DNA of 64,000 nucleotides, taken from Aphanomyces cochlioides. Taxonomy: Eukaryota > Oomycota > Saprolegniomycetes > Saprolegniales > Verrucalvaceae. The stretch is taken from NCBI GenBank assembly GCA_019828595.1, contig JAHQRK010000001.1:2852001-2916000 (forward strand), read 5' to 3'. The notes under the pieces are model-generated. The model was not told the DNA's origin, did no database searches, and was given only the letters and a program-made list of their open reading frames with translations. Of the stretch, positions 20,273 to 30,668 are shown piece after piece. The translations under genes were made by a program, and so were the position numbers. Numbering within the stretch: the stretch's first letter is position 1; the number at the start of each line of letters is the position of its first letter.

Positions 20273-22098
20273 TTTCTCTTTTCTTCATCGCTCAATTCAT
20301 CCTCGCCGACGTCCAGTTGATCGGGGTCGAACGGTTCTACCTCGCGCGGCACTTCAGGGATTATGGCTAACTGCTGCTCCAATTCTTCAGTTGACAAATC
20401 GACTCCTTCGCGCAGCATTACTTCTTTAGCCATCCGTCGCTGATCCAGGTTGTCGGGCATCCTGTCCATCAGGAAGATTGATGGCGGAGGCAGCGTGTCC
20501 CGAAAGTGGCAAGCATGGTAGCAGAAGACAGCACGCATCCTTGGCTCGGCGGCCTCCACCGGATCCAGCGGCATTTCATGGTCGTCCACCGATTGCGCAA
20601 TAGGGGGCCGTTCGTCATCCAGGCCGTAGGCACCGTCGCTTTCGCAGTTTGTACGCAGTTTCCCGTCGGCAGTGAGCAAGTGTTTGGGCGATGGAGGTCG
20701 CGGCTCCTTCCAGCTGTTGGCGTCAGCTAACTCGGCTGCAGCTTCATCCAGTCTCGCTCGGTGGTCATCGGGGTAACTCCCTTCCCACGCTTCCGCTTTC
20801 CACGCTTGGTATCTCAAACTGCTCGTGCGCACCATCGGCCGGCTGAGCGGTCGCTCACCTTGGGCTGTGATTGCTCCGACGACTGTGTTGGCGGATAGGA
20901 ACACGTTGCGTTCGCTGACGTTTGTGACCTTGTAAGCGGCCGGCTTGTCGTCGGCATCCAGCGCAGTGGTGATCCACCGCACGTCACGATGAACCCAATA
21001 CTCCAGCGTCTCTGGCATCCCTTCTCGCAGCTTGGGTAAGGGCACGATGATCGATCCACCGGGTGGGATGCTCGCGTCGCGGTTCAGGCGCACGTGATTC
21101 ATGTAACCACGACTGTAGCGGACCGGCTGGTCGTGCAGTTCGACGTACTCGCCTTCAGGTAGGTTCAGTTCGCGACGACTTGCATCCACCATGACACCAG
21201 CGCGGAACAGGAAATCCATCCCGAGGATGGCGTCGAAGCCAGTACTCCCGAAGTCGCAGACGGCGATCGGGAAAACGTAGACCAATCCGCGGCCAATGGT
21301 CAACTTGATGTCTACGATGCCTTGAGTGTTCACAACGGCGGCTCCTCCAAGGCCAGCTAAATCAGTCGTCCTCGTTGTATCCACTTTCAGGCCGAGCTTC
21401 TTGACGATCATGGGATGGATGATGCTCATGTTGGCGCCAGTATCTGCCAGAACCACCACTGCTTGGTCCATGATTTGTGCATTTAGGAATGCTTGGCGGG
21501 TCATATCGTTCTCGATGAACGTTGTGTCTTGCCAGTGACCAAAATGTTCGCCTTCCTTGAGCCCGTACTCGTCTGGCAGCGCCACGCAGTCGGCAGCCGA
21601 GTAAAAAACAAAAGGTCTGTCGGGAAGGTTGGATGTATTCTTGGTTACTGGGGGAACTTTCAGGAAGCCAACATGGTTAGCGGCATTGGCGTCGCGTCGA
21701 CTATTGATTCTGTCTTCATTCTTGGTTGCTTCTTCAACGCTTGCCGTAACCGCTCGCTCTTGTTGCTTCCTCTTCCATCCACGAACCACCTCAAAAAGCT
21801 CTTCGAACTCCGTCAGTAAGGTTCTGGCGGGGGCTATTTTTATGGATTTTACTTGGTTTTTCAATGTTTTTGGGTTTTCGTCATTTTTCAGTTTTTCTTG
21901 GTTTTTTGAGTCAGTGTGCGATGTCCGACGTCCGTCGCGACTGGGGTATCGCGGTCCCCACGGACTTACAAGTTTAAACAATCCAGGCTGGGCATGTCGG
22001 GGATGTCCAGCCCTTGCAGGAACTCCTTCAGCTCGGCAGCTTGTTGACGAGTCGGGCACGGATCGGCTTTGTAGTGCGGTGTCGCGCAGAGTTGACAA
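20269..22098 (-). CDS. Protease-containing part of Gypsy pol
   Basis: A 609-codon frame overlapping the end of the gag/zinc frame by about 130 nt in the -1 direction, so a programmed -1 shift could join them. The aspartic protease site is VVVLADTGANMSIIHP, with the later hydrophobic GFDAILGMDFLF block. The C-terminal 250 residues are acidic and of unknown role. The stop overlaps the next ATG as ATGA, which could allow reinitiation into the RT frame. The first residues of the frame overlap gag and are probably not translated from an ATG. Confidence 0.75.
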   Translation of the reverse strand: MSTLRDTALQSRSVPDSSTSCRAEGVPARAGHPRHAQPGLFKLVSPWGPRYPSRDGRRTSHTDSKNQEKLKNDENPKTLKNQVKSIKIAPARTLLTEFEELFEVVRGWKRKQQERAVTASVEEATKNEDRINSRRDANAANHVGFLKVPPVTKNTSNLPDRPFVFYSAADCVALPDEYGLKEGEHFGHWQDTTFIENDMTRQAFLNAQIMDQAVVVLADTGANMSIIHPMIVKKLGLKVDTTRTTDLAGLGGAAVVNTQGIVDIKLTIGRGLVYVFPIAVCDFGSTGFDAILGMDFLFRAGVMVDASRRELNLPEGEYVELHDQPVRYSRGYMNHVRLNRDASIPPGGSIIVPLPKLREGMPETLEYWVHRDVRWITTALDADDKPAAYKVTNVSERNVFLSANTVVGAITAQGERPLSRPMVRTSSLRYQAWKAEAWEGSYPDDHRARLDEAAAELADANSWKEPRPPSPKHLLTADGKLRTNCESDGAYGLDDERPPIAQSVDDHEMPLDPVEAAEPRMRAVFCYHACHFRDTLPPPSIFLMDRMPDNLDQRRMAKEVMLREGVDLSTEELEQQLAIIPEVPREVEPFDPDQLDVGEDELSDEEKRK

Positions 22099-22529
22099 GC
22101 CTTGAAGCAGTTAATCTCCGGGTGCCCCATGCGTTGGCACAGAGTGCAGAAGACCGTCGACCAGCATAAGCCATCCAACTTGAAGTGCGTCGTGCCACAG
22201 TCACGGCAGACTTCGCGGCGCGCCTCATGATTGTTGAGCCCAAGAGCAAAGATCTCAGCGCGCACAGAGTCGGTCGCCGCCACCGCCAACTTGACCATGT
22301 CCGTTGGGGTCACAGCGTCCAAGTGGTTGACACGCGGAACCTTTGCACGTTCTTGTCGCTGGTTGCCGCTCGGTTGAGCCGTTCCTCGTTGGCTGCGATG
22401 CTCTCGCAATGCTTCAGTGTGGCGCTGGTCATTCAAGTACTCCTTCAAGTCGTCCATCGAGGTGAAGCGAATCGAGGAGATCCACTTGGCTTGACTCGGA
22501 TCAGCCAACGAGTTGCAAAAGCACCGCAA
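21966..22529 (-). pseudogene. C-terminal gag with zinc-binding cysteines
   Basis: This frame picks up from the gag frame near the loop of a 37-bp inverted repeat. It contains CRDCGTTHFK, CTLCQRMGHPEINC and CQLCATPHYKADPC, a run of Cys/His motifs in the place of a nucleocapsid. It ends at a true-looking stop (DCLNL then stop at 21966). The upstream gag frame ends at 22445, so one shift is needed to join the halves. Confidence 0.65.
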
Positions 22530-22581
22530 GTGATCAACGAAGTGCGCTTCACCTCGATGGACGACTTGAAGGAGTACTTGA
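22433..22581. repeat. Perfect 37-bp inverted repeat in gag, 75-bp loop
   Basis: 22433-22469 is the exact reverse complement of 22545-22581. In RNA this makes a very stable stem across the point where the gag reading frame changes. One arm reads as TSMDDLKEYL in the downstream frame, while the other arm reads SFKSSIEVKR in the upstream frame, so one arm is probably an inverted copy of the other. Confidence 0.9.
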
Positions 22582-23425
22582 GACCGATCTTCGTGGCAGC
22601 CGCATTGAAACGGAAGAGGTACTCTCGGATGGTCTCATTCTCCTTCTGACGCATCGTGTAGTAGACCTCCTGCTTGGGCACCGGGCTGAGGATGTACTCG
22701 CGGACAAAGCTCGCGCGCACGGCCTTCCAAGTGGATCGCTCATCAGCGCGCAGCTGGTTGTACCAATCTTGGACCGCTCGGCCGACTGTGAGGCGGAACT
22801 TGCGCTTGGCTTCGTCGTCTGTCCACCCACTGGCTGCCGCGTTCTTCTCAAAGCGTCGAAGGAAACTCGCCGCCGCGTCGGTACCATCGGCGGATCCACT
22901 GAACCGCTGCAGCGGCTCAAGCGCGAGGACATGCAGGCGAGGACAATTGTTGGAAGGAAATCCGACAGGCGCAGCGTCCATGTTCCATTCGTCAAGATCA
23001 TAGTCGTCTTCTTGCACTCGCACTGGGGACTGACTGCTCTGCAGCTGCCGCATTAGATCTTGGTTTTGCCTGACCAACACCGCGATCAATCTCGACTGGT
23101 CATCGGTGGGAGCCGGAGGCGATCCATCGGCGTCCATGTCTTCGTCGTAGCCACCAACATCGCTGCCGTGGCTTTGGGATTCCGCAGGATTGTTTTTGCT
23201 AGAGCGCGGTCGCGCGTCTAGGTTGGTCGTAGTGGCATGGGTCGGTGCCGCTACTGATTGATATTGCCCGAAGGCAGTTGTAGTCTGTCCGTAACGACTC
23301 CTGGATGCCGCCATCGATTGCTTTGCTTGTTCTGACGGGTCCAATTGCATGTCCACCGAAGTAGACGTCTGGTTGTCTGCTGACGCGTACGACAGCAGTG
23401 TAGCAGGGTTAACAGGTCTAACCAT
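22445..23425 (-). CDS. Gag-like capsid protein of the Gypsy element
   Basis: A 326-aa frame starting MVRPVNPATLL. The capsid-type region shows RFSGSADGTDAAAS, then FLRRFEKNAAA, AVQDWYNQLR and the conserved ETIREYLFRFN, typical of the Retrotrans_gag domain. The last 50 residues are out of frame relative to the expected gag, because the inverted repeat at 22433-22581 and a shift intervene. Gag packages the RNA in virus-like particles. Confidence 0.75.
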   Translation of the reverse strand: MVRPVNPATLLSYASADNQTSTSVDMQLDPSEQAKQSMAASRSRYGQTTTAFGQYQSVAAPTHATTTNLDARPRSSKNNPAESQSHGSDVGGYDEDMDADGSPPAPTDDQSRLIAVLVRQNQDLMRQLQSSQSPVRVQEDDYDLDEWNMDAAPVGFPSNNCPRLHVLALEPLQRFSGSADGTDAAASFLRRFEKNAAASGWTDDEAKRKFRLTVGRAVQDWYNQLRADERSTWKAVRASFVREYILSPVPKQEVYYTMRQKENETIREYLFRFNAAATKIGLKYSFKSSIEVKRTSLITCGAFATRWLIRVKPSGSPRFASPRWTT

Positions 23426-23467
23426 TTCTTCGATCGTGTGCTCAGCATCCCGGTTCGTGGCACCACT

Positions 23468-24222
23468 TGTGGGATGATCGCATCAGTGAAGTCCGAGCTT
23501 CTCGCCGCAAGAAAAGGGGGGGTGGAAGGTTAGAGGTCGCCTGGGGCTTTTAGGTGAACCAGACGCGATCGAAGGAAATGGAGAGGCACGACTGTGGGTT
23601 GAAAGTCCGCAGTAGTTGACCGCTGCCGGGGAAAAGGACGGTGGGGAGGACCGGAAAGGGGGTTGATTGCTCGGTTGCCCACGAGCTACGCCTAGCGTTG
23701 ACTGGCGTTGGTGAGGGCGATTGACGGTGCGGGTTTTCGACAGACCCACGGAACTCCTGCAAACTTCTTGGCGCTAAAACTCTCTCGACGGGACGCCACA
23801 AACTTAGAGGTTCATTCAACGCCAGCCAAAAAGAGCTCTGTCTAACTACTGCCTCTGTTTCCTAAGCTACTCCTAACTTCGCACGCACGTGTGTCAATCT
23901 GCTCGCTCTCGCTCCTTGATTGGTCTTCGGGTCTTGCTTGCCATCTCCATTGGTCATAAACTTCGGTCGCACGCCCACAGCCTGCTACCAACACTAACTG
24001 ACTGCCCGGTCGAATCCCTCTATTGGCAGTCGTTGCCCTGGCTCGCTGTGCTCTGCTTTTCCATTCATGCCGCTCGTTCCTTGGCCATAAGTCGCACACG
24101 ATCAGGCACCGAAATCCACTCGCCGTCCACTGTGATTGGCACTCGTCTGCCAGTAAGATCTCTTCTCTGTGTGTCGGACGTGCGTTGGATCGGTTACGCG
24201 AGTGGCGGCTCGCTTTGCCACA
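23468..24222 (-). repeat. 5' LTR of the Ty3/Gypsy element
   Basis: Same 755 bp as 12008-12762 apart from two bases near the inner edge. On the minus strand it should hold the promoter and start of the element transcript. The right flank begins TATG (24223-24226), repeating the left flank. Confidence 0.95.
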
Positions 24223-24226
24223 TATG

Positions 24227-24873
24227 TAAAAAATCCATATGTAGAGTTTGTCTTCGGGTTTAAACCAGTCAAGGGGGTATGATTGAAGTAGCGCCACGAT
24301 GAAAGGTCTTAAGCTGGTTTGATCATCTCTCGCTCTGGAATCGATGTGCGAGAGAAAGCAGCAACTTCTTGATGTACCATGCAAGTCAAGTTTTACGAGG
24401 GGGCCCGACGACGACAAGAAATATTCTCCGACAGTTCAATGCGTGGAGAATAGATCAACACTTGGTTGATTAGTCTGGCATTCAAGTTTTGTTGTTGTGG
24501 CAACGTTTCCTTGGTGCGGCAAATGCTCGTACCTCAATAAAATCCACCATCGTTTCCTTCTTTCTTTTGTTTATAATGGCATTCAGAGCATTTTCAACTC
24601 AAAACGAGATAAGCAAAATGTGCATTTCAATTTATATTATGAGTGCAGAATGTTCAAAATTGAATAATCCAAGATGCAAACATCAAGTATAAAGTCCATT
24701 TTGTTTTAAAACAAACACGAAGAAATGAAGTTTTGCTTTGTTCCCACTCAAAGTTCAACATTGACAACGAAACCCCCCATTGGTCAACTCAGCGGGTTCG
24801 GCCAGCATTTGATCCATTCAACAACTTTCTTCGTGACCGTCAAGTTGCCCCTTCTTGACCACAGTTGTCAGAT
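24227..24873. other. No gene seen between the LTR element and the aminopeptidase
   Basis: A 650-bp stretch that must contain the aminopeptidase promoter. No TIRs or coding motifs were found. A 61-aa ORF (24725-24910) overlaps the first exon in another frame and is rejected. Confidence 0.4.
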
Positions 24874-27800
24874 ATGCCCCACGAGTTCGCGCGACTCCCC
24901 ACTAGTGTAAAGCCGCTCAAGGTTTGCGATTCGGCTCGATTCACCCCATGGTTGACAACACTTCCTGCTTTGTAGTACAAGGTGCATTATGATGTGATTG
25001 ACTTGGTCCGCTTCAGCTTTGAAGGCCGTGAAGAGATCGCGATTGCGGTTCAATCGGCCACGAATACGATTACATGCCATGCGATTGAGCTATGGATGTA
25101 CAATGTGAAAGTCGTCCTTGAGGATGGGGCGATTGTTGCCAGCTTGGAAACACGATTCATTGAAGAGGATCAAACTGTCACGTTTGTACTGGAACGAGAG
25201 CTGCCCAAGGGCTCCAATGCAATGTTGCATTTGACCTTCAAGGGACTACTCAACAATGACTTACGAGGTTTTTATCGCAGCGAGTATGAATATGAAGGCC
25301 AAAAGCGCTTCATGGCTGCCTCTCAAGTATGTTTCGATGAATTCTCACATGCTTTACGGGGAATTTAGTTCCAAGCCTGCGATGCTCGCCGTGCATTTGT
25401 CTGCTGGGATGAACCTGCTATCAAAGCAACATTTGAAATTTCAATGACAACCCCGGCGAATTTGACGGCAATTTCTAACATGCACGTTCTCTCCACATCG
25501 GTCGTCGCGGGATCAGCATTGTTGCCCGCTGAGAAAGTGTGGCATTTCGCCGAGTCGCCCATCATGTCGACATACTTGGTATGTGACATATAGCAACTTG
25601 CATGTTCTATTCTTCATATTAAGGTCGCTCTTGTTGTGGGAGAGTTCGATTGCGTCTCGGATTACACTGACGAAGGCGTTTTGGTCAACATTTATTGTCC
25701 ATCAGGCAAAGCCGATCAAGGCAAATTTGCTCTCTCAGGTGAGAAACTATTTGATTGCACACCTGACTCCCTCGCACCAGTTGCTACCAAATCGCTTTCA
25801 TTTTTCACCAAGGCTTTCGGGCTTCCATACCCACTGAAGAAGCTTGATAACCTCGCAATACCTGATTTTGCGGCAGGCGCCATGGAAAATTGGGGCTGTG
25901 TATTGTACCGTGAAGCTGCGCTGTTGATCGAGCCTAGACAAACTAGCAAGGCCAAGAAGACCCAAGTGGCTCTTACAGTCGCCCACGAACTTGCTCATCA
26001 ATGGTCAGTTCATCTCTTGTTGAATCACTGACGTAAACGAGCTAGGTTTGGAAATTTGGTCACCATGGAATGGTGGACGGGGCTTTGGCTCAACGAAGGC
26101 TTCGCTCATTTCATGGAATACGACGCTGTCGACCACATCTTTCCCGAGTGGAAGATGTGGGAAAACTTTGTACAAGAAGTTACCTTGGACTCTGCATTGC
26201 GAGAAGACGCCCTCCTGAGGTTAATTGCATTGTGAAAGCACACACTGAATCATTTCTAGCTCCCACATGATTGAAGTCGAAGTCAATCATCCCGATGAAG
26301 CGGACGAAATATTCGATGCAATATCCTACTGCAAAGGTACATCGCTCATGATCTTTCGAGGCAAACAGACTTTTTCAGGGTCGAGTGTGATTCGCATGAT
26401 TTGCGAATACTTGGGCAAGGATGTTTTCTACAAAGGAATTCAAATCTACTTGAAGCGGTATATCGTATCGTCATCCCATGCAATAACAATGTTCTGCACA
26501 GGTTTAGCTACGGTAATGCCGTGACAGTGGACTTGTGGAATGCCTTGGAAGAGGCATCCTCATTGCCACTGACAACCATGATGAACACGTGGACCAAGCA
26601 AACAGGATTTCCTGTCGTGACACTCAGTCACTTGGCGAATGGGCAATTTGCGCTGAGCCAAACACGCTTTTTGTCTGATCCAACCATCAAGGATCCTGAC
26701 AATAGCATGTGGGACATCGCCCTGACTGGCATCATTGCTCACGGCTCCACCCCCATTTCGGCTCACTTGGGAATATGGTCTGCAAGAGATCAACCGAGCC
26801 GAAATGTTGCCTTCGAAATCCATGCACCACCGTCAGTCGTTTCACAACTCCCATCTTCTGCGCAATGGATTAAGTTGAATGTATCCCAACAAGGCTTTTT
26901 TATTGACAACTACGACTCTGAAGGCTGGCGACGACTCCAAGCTCCATGCAAAGGTAATTTTATTTTCCAACCATCATGTACTCAGTGCTTTTAGATCTCA
27001 TACTGAGTGATGTTGATCGCTTGTGCTTGGTTGACAACTCTTTCGTTCTCACGCGAGCTGGAAAACTAGCTCTGACCGACGCGTTGGATTTTTCGCGTGC
27101 CTTTGCTGCCGACCCAACGTACATTATCTGGCAATCCTTGTCGACGCACTTGGGTTTCTACAGCGAGCTCTTTAGTCGCGAGTCCTTCCTCCCCAAGTTT
27201 GAACTGCTCGTGCTTCCAACCACTGATCCCTTTCTAGGCTTCAGTCTTATATTCGAGGGTTCTTTGGACCGCAGCTCCAGCGGTTGACGTGGTTTGCGCA
27301 GGATTCTGACAATGAAACAACGCCCTACTTCCGCCGAGAGCTTATTCGAATGCTAGGTGGAGCTAAAGACCCTGGTATACTTTGTCAAAATTCATTGAGA
27401 GTATAATCTACATTTGAAGCTGTTGTGGCTGAAGCAATCACTCAGTTCCAATCAATTGTTACAAACCCATCGTAAGCTCGAAATCGCTATATGCCCTTAC
27501 ACTGGTCTCGTAGAGCATCCAAGATCGCTTCGGATTTGCGCGCTGCCGTGTTTCGAATCGCTGGCACACAATTGCAAGAACAAGCTTATGACTCTCTCCG
27601 TTCTTTGCACGAGACGACCAACCTCCCCGAAGTTAAGAACGACTGCTTGGTTGGCTTGGGTGCGGTCAAGTCTAAGTGGAATGAGACCCTCGAGTGGGCA
27701 ATCGCTGGAAATGTACGATCAAAGTGCGAATTCTCTTTTGAAGCTAGTGCAGGTTCGGTCTCAGGATATTCGGTACGCTTTTGCCGGGGTTGTCAACGCC

Positions 27801-28128
27801 AGCCTTGACGGGGCTGATTTTGCATGGAATTTCATTCAAACTCACTGGGACGTCCTCAACGAAAAGTATATCCCGACATTGGTACAAACTGCCTTGATAT
27901 CGTAAAAATTCATTCACGTTACAGGTTGGCACGCTTGTCTGCTCAGCTGTGAATAAGTTTTGCACCGAAGTCAAGGCCAACGAAGTGGCAGTGTTCTTTC
28001 AAGACAAGAAGACTTCAGCTTTCAAACGCCGTTTAGACAATGCCCACGAAAATGTTCGCACTCGTTCGATCTGCTTCCAGCGTGATGTTAAGCTCATGGA
28101 GACTTGGCTGAATGATCACAGCGCATAA
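24874..28128 (+). CDS. M1-family zinc aminopeptidase (puromycin-sensitive type), 14 exons
   Basis: Exons: 24874-24921, 24976-25326, 25369-25578, 25624-26003, 26046-26219, 26260-26336, 26379-26457, 26502-26953, 26995-27196, 27238-27374, 27420-27471, 27514-27712, 27753-27881, 27925-28128. All 13 introns are GT-AG, 40-54 nt. The joined frame is 897 aa, the usual family length. GAMEN is at about residues 288-292 and HELAH at 324-328. NEG follows at the x18 spacing that completes the HExxH-x18-E zinc site. [12 protein letters not shown] and the C-terminal helical domain (WAIAGN, then [12 protein letters not shown]) follow. No signal peptide is seen, so it is likely cytosolic. It removes N-terminal residues from peptides. 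The start has [17 protein letters not shown], the classic beginning of the family. Confidence 0.93.
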
Positions 28129-29053
28129 TTTGAGCTCGTCGACTTCTCTATGGCATTGTCCAAATCTGACATTAGCCAAGGCTCGTCTAACTTTTTAATT
28201 GTCAAATAATGCTACTTCATCGATTGGAGGGAGGCGGTTGGAGTGAACTGCGGGTCGTTTTCTTCAACAATCGACTAAAGATAGAACCTGGAGGCACCAA
28301 GATGTCTTCGCGTGGCCAGACAAATGCCGAAAAACCTTCAAGGTAAATTTTTCATAAAGTTAGTGTTTAAATTCACATTTCGTTGAGATTTACGAGCTGC
28401 CTTTTATTCCTTTTGGATGATGGTAATGTTCGCAGTCTCCACTGCGATAGGGTGAAGATTTTGGATGGGTTTCAGTATGTCTCTTGTAATCTCGTTCAAA
28501 TGCGGCATATCTTATGACAAAATAGATAAAAATGCCAATCGTATTGTCGTTTGGGTCCAAAACTGGAAATTTGGTATGTTTTGAAAATGTTTCAATTAAT
28601 TGACGCATACACTATTTAATGTTTACGCAAGTATTTTCTCAATCATGAACGTTAAATAGTGTAATTTCAAACGTTTTAAATGTTTGAAAAACATGTTCGA
28701 AGCATTCAATTCCTTTTCACTTGAAATTTGTATGCGTCAATTGTTGCGTCAATTTGCTTGCGTCAAAATTTATTCCGCACGAATCCAGTTTTTTATTAAA
28801 ACCACAATATTTATTTTATCTTTCTCTATTACACATACTTCGTTTACAAAGATTGCTTCTGTTTATTAAATAACGTGATTTGGTCTTACCCACAGTGCGA
28901 GCCCACCAGAGCTGCATGGAGTCGATCGCCTTCAGGACAGGAACGCTGGGAGAGACAACAAGCACGAGGAGGCTGACGACGACGGTGGCCAACACAGTCT
29001 TGAAGGGATAGCCTTGGGTGACGGTCTATTTCCGCCCTCTTGGCCACACACAA
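28129..29053. other. Downstream of the aminopeptidase; no confident gene
   Basis: A short ATG frame at 28303 (MSSRGQTNAEKPSR) ends at a GT donor, so it could be a first exon, but no second exon is recognisable. The rest is AT-rich, with an imperfect inverted pair around 28600-28680 (AAACATTT and ACTATTTAA types). Confidence 0.3.
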
Positions 29054-29465
29054 GCACAACAAGGAGTCTTCTCTTGTCCGTCGCACTCAACATCTGAAAG
29101 CGAAAAACACAATCAACCAATCATAAAATTATCAATATCTAATTGGTAGAAATGACAGCGTCGGAAATTCATTCCTACGATTTCCAATCACAATACATAA
29201 GTCGGAAAATGTAGGAGTTATATTTGATATTTTGACGATTCGTAGGAACAATATCCCGATATTTTCCATTTTGATTTTTTTTAAATTCGAGAATATATCG
29301 AACACAAAGTATACTGAAAAGCACAACAAGGAGTCTTCTCTTGTCCGTCGCACTCAACATCTGAAAGCGAAAAACACAATCAACCAATCATAAAATTATC
29401 AATATCTAATTGGTAGAAATGACAGCGTCGGAAATTCATTCCTACGATTTCCAATCACAATACAA
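29054..29465. repeat. Direct repeat of about 145 bp with 267-bp period
   Basis: The block starting GCACAACAAGGAGTCTTC at 29054 recurs at 29321 with almost no change to about 29198 and 29465. The 120 bp between the copies is unrelated. This could be a partial tandem duplication or two ends of a small element. There is no coding content. Confidence 0.8.
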
Positions 29466-29524
29466 CAAATTATTTTGAAATTTCTTGTCTGTCCCGATTT
29501 GACTTGATCTTTGTATATATAAAA

Positions 29525-30286
29525 ATTGAAGACCGCTTACGCTTTGGCGCAGTCTCCTGAGGACTAACAAATACAGAGTGATTTTATATGTACCATGATA
29601 TTGTGTGAACTACTCAAATTTTCCTCCGGCGATTGGTTGAATCAATCGCCGAATCGCCAGATCTCTGAAATATAATGCAAATATCAATTTTAGAAGTTTA
29701 TTTTGACTCTTTGTTGAAGTCGTGATCGGGACGGTACACGAAATCGATGAAGCATTGACGCTGCGCTGGCGAAGCCAGTGACCTCTCCGCTCAACGTGAA
29801 GAGCGCTGAGTAATGTGGAATGCTCTACGAGATGAGGTCGCCCTGCGAAGTCATTCAGAGTCATAGAGATTAAGAGCCACCCCTAGCATTTTTTCACACA
29901 AACTTAGGTTAGTTTTCAGCCAATCAATTGAAAGTAAAATTATTTTTAGCCAATCATATCGTCTGGTCGATTTGCAGGCGATTGGAAATATCGCCTGAAA
30001 TTGGCAAATTTGAACGGAAATCACAATATATAACCTGTAAATAGAGGACATTGGTTGACATGCTAGTTGAATGCAAATCACATTCAAAGCCCGCTTTCTT
30101 TCTCTGAATAGGTCTAAAAGTAGATATTTATATCCTGCTAAAATTTATATTTGTTCTTACCCATGATAAACTATATTTTGTTTCCACAATTGAACCGTTA
30201 AAATTAATATTTTTAAGAATCGGCGATGTTTCGACACCAAAGAGATCCACAGGCGCAGGCACACAAAAACCAAAGGGCACAAGTAG
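29525..30286. repeat. Left arm of a 12-kb inverted repeat
   Basis: Starts ATTGAAGACCGCTTACGC. With the 426-bp insertion at 29601-30026 removed, it is complementary to 41681 back to about 40571. The right arm is itself interrupted by a hAT-type insertion (40612-41138) and by about 240 bp near 41292-41535. It could be the terminal repeat of one very large element or two opposed copies of one repeat. Confidence 0.7.
29601..30026. mobile_element. Non-autonomous element with TTGTG ends and TA duplication, copy 1
   Basis: The ends are TTGTGTGAACTACTCAAATTT and the complement of TTGTGATTTCCGTTCAAATTT-like text, flanked by TA. The right arm of the large inverted repeat preserves the empty site, so the insertion and the TA duplication are proved by comparison. 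A related, longer copy is at 35155-36527. There is no coding content. Confidence 0.75.
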
Positions 30287-30668
30287 CAAAGCAGCACAGC
30301 GTAGAGCAGAATAAACCTCACAAACTCGACTTCTACGACAGCTCTGTAAGCTCGATTGTCACCCTTCAAGGAATGTAAAGACACTGGTGTTAGATTATTG
30401 CTTGAAGCAACCTATCACAACCTCCAGTGCAATCACAAACAGTGAATTTAACGAGAACAGCTCTAGTCTACTAGTAGCGTGTGGAAAATCACGAGTTTCT
30501 ACCGGTCAGACGCACCAGCAGCTTGCGGGTGCACCAAAAACCAAAGGCCCTGGTCGGGGAACGTTCATGAAAGTAAGTGTTCATGTTTATCCATCCGGTT
30601 ATCCACTATCCGTACACTGTCTTTCCTGTTTCTGCACTCCTGGTCGGTAAGAGTTCCTGTTTCCTGGA

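Larger units (their letters stand above)
12008..24222 (-). mobile_element. Ty3/Gypsy LTR retrotransposon (chromovirus-like, dual RNase H)
   Basis: Two 755-bp LTRs bound a minus-strand gag-pol with domain order gag, zinc motif, protease, reverse transcriptase, RNase H, second RNase H, integrase, chromodomain-like tail. A 4-bp duplication TATG flanks it (12004-12007 and 24223-24226). Next to the 5' LTR (right side) the minus strand reads TGGTGCCACGAACCGGGA starting 2 nt inside, a plausible primer-binding site ending in the complement of CCA. Beside the 3' LTR is a G-rich tract, GGGGGTGGTTT. The LTRs differ at only two sites I can see, implying recent insertion. The coding region nonetheless has about eight frame changes and a nested Harbinger. 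Confidence 0.92.
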
